In this document: in pieces, positions 17,951 to 27,927 of the stretch
Position numbering within the stretch: position 1 is the first letter of the stretch
How the letters are laid out: the number at the start of each line of letters is the position of its first letter
Assembly: GCA_016718505.1 (NCBI GenBank)
Contig: JADKDE010000001.1
Location: 1 to 64,000 of the forward strand
Length of the DNA stretch: 64,000 bases
Origin: Saprospiraceae bacterium
GTDB taxonomy: Bacteria; Bacteroidota; Bacteroidia; Chitinophagales; Saprospiraceae
Direction: 5' to 3'
Program-made: the position numbers and the translations under genes
Notes under the pieces: model-generated
What the model saw: the letters and a program-made list of their open reading frames with translations, nothing else
The model's database searches: none
Told to the model about the DNA's origin: nothing

Positions 17951-19514
17951 TTAATACATAGGATTCTGAGCGATATTAGGATTTACGACCGTTTCCTCTT
18001 GAGGGATGGGCCAGATGAATCTAAAATTGCTATAAGGAAGTCCAGGAATAGTTTTCTTTAGTGTATCTACAGGCACTTCACAAACATATGATGAAAGTGT
18101 AGCAGAAGCATAAGCCATTTTTGCTGGAATACCGTTGGTAGAGAAATCTGGATCTAAAGCCAATCTGTGTATATCACTCCAACGTTTTCCTTCAGCCAAA
18201 AATTCAATTCTTCGCTCTGCCAATATAGCCTTGGTAAGATCCTTACTAGTAGCGAAATTGGACAATTTGTATTGATTTGCTGCGGCAGTCACCGCTCTAT
18301 TTCTTACAGCGTTAAGCAATGCAAGGGCATTATCGGAGGTAGAATTAGAAGATCTAGATTCAGCTTCAGCCAACATCAATACCACCTCTGCGAATCTAAT
18401 ATGAGGCGTTAAATCAGTTCTATTGACATAATCTCTAAATTTGGTAGTATAATAACTTCTAGCACTAGAGGTTTCTTTAACCAACATGCCTCTTCTTAGG
18501 TCATCACATCTCCATTCTGGAAGATTATAAGCGATAGGAGAAACTCTCACTAGTCCACGTCCACCCAAAGAAGGTGATCCATACATAGAAGCCAAGGCAC
18601 CATTTGGCCCTGAATTATCAACGTTATTGTTATTAATAGAGAATACAGCTTCTTCACTTGTATTATTAGCGAATGGTCTCAGGCAATGCAGTCAGCTTAT
18701 ATCCTCCGATTAAGGATTGGCCCGGACTTGAGACATTAATCAATTTTGCTCCTTCAGTTTTTACACCAGTCCAGTCACCCATATGAGATTTAACTCTCAT
18801 TTTCAAAGCAATAGCAGCAACTATACCAGCTCTGATGTTTTGACGATCTGATGGCAAATTGGCTTCAGCAAAATCTAAGTCCGCAAGTATCTTTTGGTAA
18901 TTAGATACAACCGTTTCTCTAGACAAACTCTTTGCTTTTTCGATGGTAGCTTGATCCTTGGTACCAAAATCTCTGTACACTATTCCCAATGCATTTGGCT
19001 CTGCATAAGGTCTAGAAAAATGGATGCAAAGTTCGTGATGCGCCATTGCTCTTAAAAACCTGCATTCTCCGATTAATTTATTAGCATCTGCTGTACTTAA
19101 AACTCCGCTATTTCCAGCAGTTTGTAAACCTTCGATTACCAAATTTGCCTTGTTGATCAAACCATATAATGTATGCCACATATAAACATTATTGGCAGAT
19201 CCAGAGCTATAAGTGTTTTCGTAAGTTATTTGGAAAAACAACGCTTGGTTGAGCATATCCTCTCCACGCATATCTCCCTGAGAAAAACTAGCGGCTCCAA
19301 AAGGATATCCTCTTACCTGCCCAGATGCATAAAATCCAGACTGGGCTGCGTCATAGACTCCCAGTACTGAAAGTTCACATCTTGCCTTGGATGAAAATGC
19401 AGTCGCATCAGTAAATGAATCGTAAGGCAAAACATCGAGAAGCTTGTCCTGCTTACAACTTATAACCCCCAATATTAGGGCAATAAATACTATATTTTTA
19501 AACAACTTATTCAT
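17951..19514 (-). pseudogene. SusD/RagB-family nutrient-binding lipoprotein, broken by a frameshift
   Basis: The first frame (19514 to 18666) has a lipoprotein signal (ALILGVISCK), the SusD N-terminal repeat region (ANLVIEGLQ, IGECRFLRAMAHHELCIHFSRPYAEPNA), and ends at TAA after LTALPETIR. The second frame takes over with RPFANNTSEEAVFSINNNN and runs to 17951 with a complete SusD C-terminal region (TPHIRFAEVVLMLAEAESR, RIEFLAEGKRWSDIHRL, FIWPIPQEET). Removing one base between about 18667 and 18692 restores a single protein of about 520 residues. It would bind ligand at the cell surface with the SusC channel. No glycosidase lies nearby, so the substrate is unknown. Confidence 0.9.
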
Positions 19515-19540
19515 AATTAATTTTTTATAGATTGATTAAA

Positions 19541-22500
19541 TTATAAACCTAAATTTAAGCCAAATGAAAATGTTTTAATACTCGGTACTGTGCTATAATC
19601 AATACCCAACGAAGTTGTATTTTCAGGATCTATTCCACTATACTTGGTAAAGGTGAAATAGTTCTGCAACTGGAAGTAAAATCTTAAAGAAGACACATTA
19701 TCTTTGGTCATGCTCTTAACTTTTGCAACAGGAACCGTGTAACTCAGTATAATATTCTGAATTTTCAAAAAATCACCTTTTTCTATCCAACGAGAGGTCA
19801 AGTTGCTACCTCCAGCTTGGTTAATAAAGTTATCTCTACCTGCCCACAATCTTGGTACATCGGTTACATCCCCTGGAGATTTCCATCTATTCAAGATTCC
19901 AGATCCACTATTTTGAAAACCTAAGTTATACAAAGTCTCATAAGCCGTTTGATTGAATATTTTGTTCCCTCCACTAAATCTCAACATAATCTCCAATCCA
20001 AAGCCTTCATAATTGAAAGTATTGGTTAAACTACCAAACCAAGTTGGGTTAGGATTTCCAAGGTTTCTTTTATCAGAAGTAGCTAAGCTACTGGCAACAC
20101 CTAAGCTATCGCCAGCACCCATAGTATAATAGGTAGAATTAGCGATATTCCCCTGGATTTGTGTTTGTCCTTCATTGTTTTTAATATACATTGGGTTACC
20201 ATTAAGGGGATTAACACCTGCATATTGGAAACCATAGAAAGAGTTTATCGGCTCACCTTCTCTGATGATATTGAATGTTGAAATGATATCTTGCTTATTA
20301 ACCAAAGAAATAACTTTATTCTTTAAGAATGTTACATTACCCTCAATAAACCAGCTAAATTTAGATTTTCTAACAGCATCAAAACTACCACCCAACTCTA
20401 TACCTCGATTCTCCATTTTACCGATATTTTGACTGATAGAATTTCCAGGTATGCCCAAAGATGGAGGAACTGGAACAGCCAAAACGAGGCCGTCATTTTG
20501 ATTGATGAAATAATCTGCTGTAAATCTCACTCTTGAATTCAAAAATGCTAAGTCAATTCCAACATTGTATTTTGTATTAGTTTCCCATTTCAAATCAGGG
20601 TTACCCGCAAGATTGAAAGCTATACCATTTAGAGATCCATAAGGAGCTGATCCATAAGTGCTAAGGTATGGAAATCCAGTAAGTCTATTACCGACAACTC
20701 CATAACTAGCTCTAATTTTAAAGTTATTTACAATATTACCCAAGTTGCTTTTCTTGAAAAAATCTTCTTCACTGATAGTATATCCAACTGATACACCTGG
20801 GAATCCACCGAATCTCTTTTCTTTAGCCAAAGAAGATTGGCCATCTGTTCTATAAGATAATTGTAAAAAATATTTTGACGCAAAAGCATAATTTATCCTA
20901 CCGTAATAAGACACAAATCCAGCCTCTCCATAAAATCCTCCTGAAGACGGTACAGCAAATGAATTAGAAATCAAACCATTGGTAAGAAAAAACGGATCAG
21001 AAAATCCACTACCGCCTCCATTTAATCGTTTGGAAACATTTTTTTCATAGTCTGCTCCCAAGGTAAATCCTAGGTTATTTTTTCCAATTACCTTATCATA
21101 CGTAGCATAATTCTGCCATAAGTAAACACTCACTTTTCTATCATCACTAGAAATGATACCATTAGATGATCGTCCATCGCCGTGTATTGAGTTCCAAGCT
21201 AGAAAATCCAGTGTATTGGCATAATCCACAGACCCTTGAGTCCTGATTGTCAATCCTTCGATAGGAGTAATTTGCGCATAAGTATTTGCCAATATTCTAT
21301 ATCGCTCAGACAGGTATTTATTGTTATCCAAAACATACTTAATATTGACAAAATTATTTTCAATTGCCCTTCTATTTGAGTCTTGACCCAATGCTGCATA
21401 ATCATTGGTAATATTATATCCTGTTGGGTGGGATGGATTATATACTCTAACGTTTGGAAGAGCTCTTAAAGCAGCCGTCATAGCTCCGGATAGCGCATTT
21501 CCTCCGTTGTTTTGGTCAGCATCGTCTGTTTTAGCTAAGTTCAAAGAAGTACCGATTTTCAAATACTTATTTACAGTATGGTCAAAAGTTCCCCTTAGAG
21601 CATATCTTCTTACATCATTCGTTTGTATTATACCTTTTTGATCAGAAAAGTTCGCTGATACATAATATCCTGTGTTTTCAGTACCTCCCCTCAAACTAAT
21701 CGTATGACTTTGTACACCAGCCTTTTTATTGAAAATGACATCTTGCCAATCCGTATTGGTATTCTCTTCATTATTTTTAGCTTGGATAGGTTGTCCTGCG
21801 TTCAAATATCCTTCGTTCTTGATCTCAACAAATTCATTTGCATTCAATAAATCAAATTTCTTAAATGCTGAATTTCTACCAAAATATGCATCATAGGTCA
21901 ATTTTGGCTTACCCGCTTTTCCTCTTTTAGTAGTTATTAATATAACACCATTTGCCGCTCTAGATCCGTAAATAGCCGATGAAGCTCCGTCTTTTAATGT
22001 TTCTATAGACTCAATATCATTTGGATTAATATCTGATAATGCATTAGTATTGGTAATACCTGAAGTACCACCAGACACCACAGGAACTCCATCTACTACT
22101 ATAAGTGGTCCTGTATTTTATGAAATGGAATTAACACCTCGAATCAATATCCTCGGCGTTTGATTGATTAATCCTGACTGAGCGATTACTTGAACCCCAG
22201 CCGCTCTTCCGCTCAACTGTTTATCAATACTCGGTGTCACCAAACTTGAAATTCTGTCTCCATCTATTTTCACAACAGATCCTGTGATAGCTTTTCGATC
22301 CTGCGTACCATATCCCACTACCACTACCTCATCAAGAAGCTTCTGATCAGCCTCCATACTAAAATTTATTTCTGTTTGATCTCCTATTATCACCTCTCGA
22401 TTGGTGAATCCAATATAGGATATTACAAGGACGGCATCATTGCTTGGGACTTCTAAAGAATAAATCCCGTTTTCATCTGTCATGGTTCCTAGCTCTGTAT

Positions 22501-22627
22501 TTTTTATACCTACAGACGCTCCTACCAAAGCTGCTCCTTTATCGTCAAGAACCTTGCCAGATACCATCCTCTGTGCAAATGTAAATGCCGATATAAAAAG
22601 CAGACCAATTGTTACAATTACTCTCAT
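19541..22627 (-). pseudogene. SusC/RagA-family TonB-linked outer membrane channel with an in-frame stop
   Basis: The gene encodes a signal peptide, a carboxypeptidase-regulatory-like domain (SGKVLDDKGAALVGASVGIKN), a TonB-box-like VVVVGYGTQ, the plug (LSGRAAGVQVIAQSG, ILIRGVNSIS) and a beta-barrel to LGLNLGL. A TAA at 22118-22120 interrupts the frame after RGVNSIS. Translation continues in the same frame with NTGPLIVVDGVPV, so only one codon is affected; full length would be about 1028 residues. It lies 26 bases upstream of susD. The pair would import a bound ligand, but both genes are broken. Confidence 0.9.
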
Positions 22628-22934
22628 ATGATCTTAATTTTTAGGTGGTTAAAAAACTGTTTTACATTCGAAAATTAATGGTTTTTTTGAATATTTAATA
22701 TTTTGTTAAAATATTTTCAAAAGAAATTACATGACACGCTATCATTTTTCTCTACAAACTACACACTCAAATAAAAATAAAGTCAAGAGAATCCAAGCCT
22801 ATTTTTGCATCACCCTAACAATCAATCTGTTATATAATACGATTTTTACTCCTGTGTGGAAATGTTATATTTTTGACTACTTTCAAATCCGATGCAAGTT
22901 TTTATTGCATTTCCTCAATATTTTACATAATAAT
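22628..22934. other. Gene-free region upstream of susC
   Basis: About 300 bases of very AT-rich DNA lie between the susC start and the gpmI stop. I see no coding frame, clear TANNTTTG box or strong hairpin. It presumably holds the susC promoter. Confidence 0.5.
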
Positions 22935-24455
22935 TCACCCCACCAAGACTTCCCCAGTCATCGACTCTGGTCTTTCTACCCCCAACAGCGATAAAATAGT
23001 AGGAGCAATATCCGCCAATCTGCCATCCTTCAGTTTCTTTTGGTGCTCTCGAGCACTTACAAAAATCAAGGGGACAGGATTCATGGTGTGTGCGGTATTG
23101 GGGCTGCCGTCGTCATTGATCATGTAATCCGAATTGCCGTGATCTGCTAGTATCAAGGTTTCATAGCCGTAGTCTTTCAAGAGCGGTATCAATTGGGCCA
23201 AGCAACCATCAACAGTCTCGGTCGCCTTTACAGCCGCTTCAAACACCCCCGTATGCCCGACCATATCCGTATTGGCATAATTTAGGCAAACAAAATTGGG
23301 CTTATTTGCCTTGATTTCTTTGATGATGGCGTGGGTCACCTCGACAGCACTCATTTCAGGCTGCAGGTCATACGTTGCCACCTTTGGCGAGGGAATCAAA
23401 ATCCTTTGTTCTCCCTTGAAGGGCTGCTCCCTACCGCCTGAAAAGAAAAAAGTCACGTGCGGATATTTCTCCGTCTCGGCTATTCTAACTTGGGTTAGAC
23501 CATGTTGTTCGAGCACCTCTCCCAGCGTAAGATTGAGATCATCTGAGTTAAAAACCACGTGAATTCCTCGATAAGTTTCATCGTATTTTGTCATCGTGGT
23601 GAAATACAAATCCAAAGGATGCATTTCATAATCAGGTTGTGCCTTTTGGGTCAGCACTTCGGTTAGTTGCCTAGGGCGATCTGTCCTAAAATTAAAGAAA
23701 ATTACCGAATCGCCATCGCTGATCCTTCCATCTGTATGCGACGAAATTAATGGCTTCAAAAATTCGTCCGTGATTCCATTTTTATAATTTTCTTCCATAG
23801 ACTCAATATAATTGTTCGACAACTCGCCCACACCATTGACCAATGCATCGTAGGCGATTTTTATCCTTTCCCAGCGGTGATCTCTATCCATCGCATAGTA
23901 GCGTCCACAGATCGTGGCTATCGACTGGTTGGGATATTCCCGCAAAGCTTCTTGCAATTTTCCGATATAACTAACCCCAGACTTAGGATCGACATCTCTG
24001 CCATCCGTAAATGCTTGGATATATACCTTGGGGATATCATAGCCCGAAGCCATTTTGCAAAGCGCCAATAAATGATCTATATGTGAATGCACGCCCCCAT
24101 CCGAGACCAAACCCATTAGGTGGACTGGCTTTTGGTTTTTTTGTGCGTATTCGAACGTTTCCTTTAGTGCCTTCTCGTGAAAAAAACTTCCGTCGAGGAT
24201 CGAAGCATGTATTCTAGCCAATTCTTGATATACAACCCTCCCTGCTCCCAAGTTCATATGCCCCACTTCACTATTGCCCATCTGACCTGGTGGGAGCCCA
24301 ACATCGAGACCAAAAGTCACGAGCGTACTATGAGGATTTTCTTGCCACAATTTATCGAAAAAAGGCTTTTTTGATTGAGCGATAGCACTTCTTTCTGGCA
24401 ATTTACCGATGCCCCAACCATCCAATATGATCAAACACGCTTTTTTACTTGTCAT
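22935..24455 (-). CDS. gpmI: 2,3-bisphosphoglycerate-independent phosphoglycerate mutase
   Basis: The 506-residue glycolytic enzyme interconverts 3- and 2-phosphoglycerate with two Mn ions. It belongs to the alkaline phosphatase superfamily. Visible are the metal-binding LDGWGIG (Asp12), nucleophile Ser62 in QMGNSEVGHMNLGAG, HSHIDHLLAL, FTDGRDVDPKSG, FFNFRTDRPRQLTE, NYANTDMVGHTG and ADHGNSD with AHTMNPVPLIF. Length matches the family. It is a single gene, divergent from the GSCFA gene. Confidence 0.97.
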   Translation of the reverse strand: MTSKKACLIILDGWGIGKLPERSAIAQSKKPFFDKLWQENPHSTLVTFGLDVGLPPGQMGNSEVGHMNLGAGRVVYQELARIHASILDGSFFHEKALKETFEYAQKNQKPVHLMGLVSDGGVHSHIDHLLALCKMASGYDIPKVYIQAFTDGRDVDPKSGVSYIGKLQEALREYPNQSIATICGRYYAMDRDHRWERIKIAYDALVNGVGELSNNYIESMEENYKNGITDEFLKPLISSHTDGRISDGDSVIFFNFRTDRPRQLTEVLTQKAQPDYEMHPLDLYFTTMTKYDETYRGIHVVFNSDDLNLTLGEVLEQHGLTQVRIAETEKYPHVTFFFSGGREQPFKGEQRILIPSPKVATYDLQPEMSAVEVTHAIIKEIKANKPNFVCLNYANTDMVGHTGVFEAAVKATETVDGCLAQLIPLLKDYGYETLILADHGNSDYMINDDGSPNTAHTMNPVPLIFVSAREHQKKLKDGRLADIAPTILSLLGVERPESMTGEVLVG

Positions 24456-24532
24456 GATTTTACTTGATTTATTACTACAAATTTAAGGTACAATACGAGC
24501 AAAAGTTCAATAATCGGGTGATTATTATTTAT

Positions 24533-24599
24533 GGCGATTCTCGTCAAGGACGAGACCAGGCTATCCGTTATACTTCGTGCCACTTCTATCCCTATCGCA
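24533..24599 (+). repeat. Structured intergenic element, copy D (short form)
   Basis: GGCGATTC opens it, then the hairpin TCTCGTC/GACGAGA, core ACCAGGCTATCCG, ACTTCGTG and TATCCCTATCGC. GCGAT pairs with ATCGC. It is close in sequence to copy H at 59681. It lies between the divergent gpmI and GSCFA genes. Confidence 0.75.
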
Positions 24600-24706
24600 C
24601 GCTGGGTTTAATACCAGTAGGTTTAGATTTTCAGAAGATTTTCGCTGGCGCACCCAGCTTATTTTTTAGGCAAATCGAAATTATCCTAGTTTAGCTCAAT
24701 ACTTAG

Positions 24707-24714
24707 TAATTTTG
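24707..24714 (+). promoter_or_regulatory. Bacteroidota -7 box (TANNTTTG) upstream of the GSCFA gene
   Basis: TAATTTTG lies 37 bases before the ATG at 24751, a typical distance. A good -33 box is not evident. Confidence 0.4.
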
Positions 24715-24750
24715 TTGGATTAAAGTTTTTATTTTACCATACGATTATCG

Positions 24751-25638
24751 ATGCATTTTAGAACGATTCTACCCGTCACAAAACCCAAGGTCCCCTTGCA
24801 AAAAACAGATTCTGTAAGATTGCTGGGTTCGTGTTTTTCTGATGAAATGCTCCCTTTTTTTGAAAAATATGGCTTTGACGTAAAGTCCAATCCACTGGGC
24901 ATTTCCTATAATCCAGTTTCGATACATAGGGTTTTTGATTTGCTTTATGGAAAACTTGCGCTTGAAGATTCAAAATTTCTCCAAAGGGATGATTTGATTT
25001 TCCACTATGACCTCCACAGCAAGATTTTTGGACACAACAAAGCTGAGCTACTAGAGACTATCAACAACCGTGCAGAAGCAATTTTACCGAAACACATTTT
25101 TTTGACCTATGGTACTTCGTGGGTTTATTGCATTGATGGTGATGTTGTGAATAATTGTCACAAGCAAAAAAACAGCTTTTTCACCAAGCGACTGCTTACA
25201 ATTGAGGAGATGCTGACCTCTGCGCAATCCATTTTTGAATTAAAAATACCGACCACGCTAACCGTCAGCCCTGTTAGACATTTGAAAGATGGGTTCACAG
25301 AAAACCAAAGAAGTAAGGCCCGATTGATAGAATTCGTCCACGCTTCCGTAGAAAAATATGCCCACGTCGATTATTTTCCCTCCTATGAAATCATGATGGA
25401 TGACCTTCGAGATTATAGATTTTACAAAGATGATTTGCTCCATCCTAGCCTTTTTGCAGTACAGTACATTTGGAATCATTTCGAAACCAGATATTTTTCC
25501 GAGGATCAAATTTCTATTTTCCGGCAAATAGATAAAATCTCCCAACGCCTCTCCCATATACCCTTTGTCTCCACTGAAAAAGACATAGACGACCGCATTT
25601 TGCTGAGTCAAGAATTACAAAAACTAAAGGCTTTGTGA
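24751..25638 (+). CDS. GSCFA domain-containing protein
   Basis: The 295-residue protein carries the family signature near its N-terminus as LLGSCFSDEM (about residues 25-34), followed by GFDVKSNPLGISYNPVSI, LTYGTSWVY, VSPVRHLKDGF and DYFPSYEIMMDDLRDYRFYKDDLLHPS. The GSCFA family is thought to be an SGNH-like hydrolase or esterase with the Ser in the first motif and Asp-Leu-Leu-His-Pro near the end; the natural substrate is not known. There is no signal peptide. It is about 100 bases upstream of rimK in the same direction. Confidence 0.85.
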   Translation: MHFRTILPVTKPKVPLQKTDSVRLLGSCFSDEMLPFFEKYGFDVKSNPLGISYNPVSIHRVFDLLYGKLALEDSKFLQRDDLIFHYDLHSKIFGHNKAELLETINNRAEAILPKHIFLTYGTSWVYCIDGDVVNNCHKQKNSFFTKRLLTIEEMLTSAQSIFELKIPTTLTVSPVRHLKDGFTENQRSKARLIEFVHASVEKYAHVDYFPSYEIMMDDLRDYRFYKDDLLHPSLFAVQYIWNHFETRYFSEDQISIFRQIDKISQRLSHIPFVSTEKDIDDRILLSQELQKLKAL

Positions 25639-25732
25639 TAAACTTTATCACAGCGATTTAAGCATTTCGCTGAATCAAATTTTAGTTGCAGAATAATTTT
25701 AAACGCCAACAACAATATTAACGAGTATTATT

Positions 25733-25740
25733 TACCTTTG
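25733..25740 (+). promoter_or_regulatory. TANNTTTG box immediately before rimK
   Basis: TACCTTTG ends only 4 bases before the rimK ATG at 25745. If it is used, transcription would begin at or near the start codon, giving a leaderless mRNA. No -33 box is evident. Confidence 0.3.
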
Positions 25741-25744
25741 GTCA

Positions 25745-26662
25745 ATGAATATAATTATCCTATCCAGAAATGCACAGCTTTATTCCACCCAATCCTTAAT
25801 CAAGGCCAGTGTGGATAGAGGACATAAGGTAATGGTTATAGACCATCAAAAATGCCAAATAAAGATTCGTACCAACGATCTCCAAGTCATTTATGAACAA
25901 AAACCATTGGAAAATATTGATGCCATCATCCCTAGGATAGGAGCCACTGCGACCCAATATGGCAGCATGATCATCAAGCAATTTGAATCCATGGGAGTCT
26001 TCACGACCACTACAAGCCAAGGATTATTGCAGGCAAGGGATAAAATTAACTGCCTTCAATTATTGGCAGCTCATGGCATTGCAGTGCCCGAAACTTTCAT
26101 CCCAAGTTGCTTTGGTGGCGAATTCAAACACATCATCGAACAAATGGAATTTCCTGCCATCTTAAAGCTTAAGGAAAGTACTCATGGACTCGGAGTAATA
26201 CTTAGTGAGAATCCTAAAAACTTAGAAGCCACGCTGGAAGCTTTTGCCCATTTGAGACAAGAAATGCTCGTACAACAGTTCATTGCAGAGGCAGGAGGAA
26301 GCGATATCAGAGCTTTCGTGGTGGATGGTAAAGTAGTAGGTGCCATGAAAAGACAAGCGATGGAAGGAGAATTCAGATCGAACCTCCACAGAGGAGGCGT
26401 TTCAGAAATAGAAGAACTTTCGCTCCAAGAATATGAAATGGCCGTGCAATCCTCTTCGATTCTTGGATTATCCGTCGCTGGAGTGGATATCCTGAGATCC
26501 CATGAAGGTCCGATGGTCATAGAGGTAAATGCTTCCCCAGGACTTGAAGGCATCGAGCACACCACCAAAGTAGATATTGCAGGCAAGATTGTAGAATATA
26601 TTGAAAGTAGTCAAAACAAAAAAACTAGGAATTATGGATCCCAAGCTACTGACCATATATAA
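25745..26662 (+). CDS. rimK: RimK-family ATP-grasp ligase (ribosomal protein S6--L-glutamate ligase type)
   Basis: The 305-residue ligase in E. coli adds glutamates to ribosomal protein S6; related enzymes ligate other peptides. Visible are the N-terminal Rossmann-like part (IIILSRNAQLYST), a cap with AIIPRIGATATQYG, and the ATP-grasp core: FPAILKLKESTHGLGVILSE, LVQQFIAEAGGSDIRAFVVDGKVVGAMKR, SNLHRGG, and the metal-binding DIL ... VIEVNASPGLEGIE. It overlaps the start of the downstream zinc deacylase gene by 29 bases, a conserved neighbourhood that suggests joint action on a glutamylated target (inference). Confidence 0.92.
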   Translation: MNIIILSRNAQLYSTQSLIKASVDRGHKVMVIDHQKCQIKIRTNDLQVIYEQKPLENIDAIIPRIGATATQYGSMIIKQFESMGVFTTTTSQGLLQARDKINCLQLLAAHGIAVPETFIPSCFGGEFKHIIEQMEFPAILKLKESTHGLGVILSENPKNLEATLEAFAHLRQEMLVQQFIAEAGGSDIRAFVVDGKVVGAMKRQAMEGEFRSNLHRGGVSEIEELSLQEYEMAVQSSSILGLSVAGVDILRSHEGPMVIEVNASPGLEGIEHTTKVDIAGKIVEYIESSQNKKTRNYGSQATDHI

Positions 26663-27608
26663 CCAATCCTTCGACTTTGGACAAAAGGGCGTAGTCACCA
26701 TTCCCGTCGGAAAATTGCCTTTGGGTCCAAAAATCGGCGTCAAAGTTTTCGTATATAGAGCTACCAAACCAGGTCCAACGGTTTTACTATTGGGAGGACT
26801 GCATGGCGACGAAATCAACGGCGTTGAAATCTTGAGAAGAGCCCAAGAAGATGGTTTTTTTGACAAAATCGCAGTCGGCACCGTCATCGTGATTCCACTA
26901 TTAAATGCCTACGGATTCATCCAATTTTCTAGAGATGTGACCGATGGAAAAGATGTAAACAGGAGCTTTCCTGGCAGCAATAAAGGCAGCATGGCTTCGA
27001 GAGTAGCCAATGCCATCACCAAGCATATACTACCAAATATCGACGCTGGGATTGATTTTCATACTGGAGGAGGCCAAAGATATAATTTTCCACAAGTGAG
27101 ATACACCACCTTTGACTCTAGAAGCGAGACTCTTGCTAAAGTCTTTGGAGCTCCGATTTTACTCCCTCAAAAACCGATTGCCAAATCACTACGTAGATCC
27201 GCAAAAGATTTTAAAATCCCACTGATAGTTTATGAAGGTGGTGAAGCCCTTCGCTATGACGATGATTCTATCAACCATGGCACCAATGGGATTCTTCGAG
27301 TATTGCATCATTTTGGGATGATCTCCCAATCTCCAACGCCAACCCAACAAGAAACTTATCAAAAAACTACTTGGATCAGAGCGAACAATTCTGGCTTGGT
27401 CGAGACGCCCATCAAAAGCGGTATTTATATAAGAAAAGGACAAAAACTATGTGAAATCAACGACCCCTATGGTGAGTCCAAGACGCTGATTATCTCAGCT
27501 TTAGATGGCTTCGTCATTGGGCACAACAATTGTCCAGTGGTGGTGCACGGCGATCCATTATTTCATGTAGCACACAATGCTCCTTCCTTGGGTGAAGAAG
27601 ATGAGTAA
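26634..27608 (+). CDS. Succinylglutamate desuccinylase/aspartoacylase family zinc hydrolase
   Basis: The 324 residues start at the ATG at 26634; an upstream in-frame TTG at 26601 is less likely. Zinc ligands are His57 and Glu60 in LHGDE and His143 in IDFHTGG; KDVNRSFPG supplies the substrate-binding arginine. The C-terminal ~80 residues form a barrel-like domain (SGLVETPIKSGIYIRKGQ). Members remove acyl or amino-acid groups from amino acids. Overlap with rimK implies coupled translation and suggests it acts on or reverses the product of the ligase. The true substrate is unknown. Confidence 0.88.
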   Translation: MDPKLLTIYNQSFDFGQKGVVTIPVGKLPLGPKIGVKVFVYRATKPGPTVLLLGGLHGDEINGVEILRRAQEDGFFDKIAVGTVIVIPLLNAYGFIQFSRDVTDGKDVNRSFPGSNKGSMASRVANAITKHILPNIDAGIDFHTGGGQRYNFPQVRYTTFDSRSETLAKVFGAPILLPQKPIAKSLRRSAKDFKIPLIVYEGGEALRYDDDSINHGTNGILRVLHHFGMISQSPTPTQQETYQKTTWIRANNSGLVETPIKSGIYIRKGQKLCEINDPYGESKTLIISALDGFVIGHNNCPVVVHGDPLFHVAHNAPSLGEEDE

Positions 27609-27620
27609 TCCCTAGGCCAA

Positions 27621-27890
27621 TTATCTTTTTCTCGATTTGCGATCCGTTGATATCAAGCGCAGTCCAGCTATCAATATGATGGCACCAAGGATCGAACAAA
27701 TCATCTCTCCCATGAACCCATTTATCATTTGGACATCCATTAATCGCACTAGGTATTTTCCTATTACTCCTCCCAAAATCCCTAGAAATATATTCCCAAT
27801 AAAACCATACCCTTCACCGCCCAACAACCGGCTGGCTACGTATCCGCTGATAGCTCCCATCACGATAGCTCCAATCAAAGACCAATCCAT
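27621..27890 (-). CDS. GlsB/YeaQ/YmgE family (transglycosylase-associated) membrane protein
   Basis: The 89-residue protein has three glycine-rich membrane helices: IGAIVMGAISGYVASRLLGG, NIFLGILGGVIGKYLV and ICSILGAIILIAGLRLI, ending in a basic tail. This matches the small stress-induced transglycosylase-associated family, whose biochemical role is unknown. Convergent with the rimK operon, 12 bases after it. Confidence 0.9.
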   Translation of the reverse strand: MDWSLIGAIVMGAISGYVASRLLGGEGYGFIGNIFLGILGGVIGKYLVRLMDVQMINGFMGEMICSILGAIILIAGLRLISTDRKSRKR

Positions 27891-27927
27891 ATTCCCTATT
27901 TTTTAAAATAAAATTATACTTTAAATA

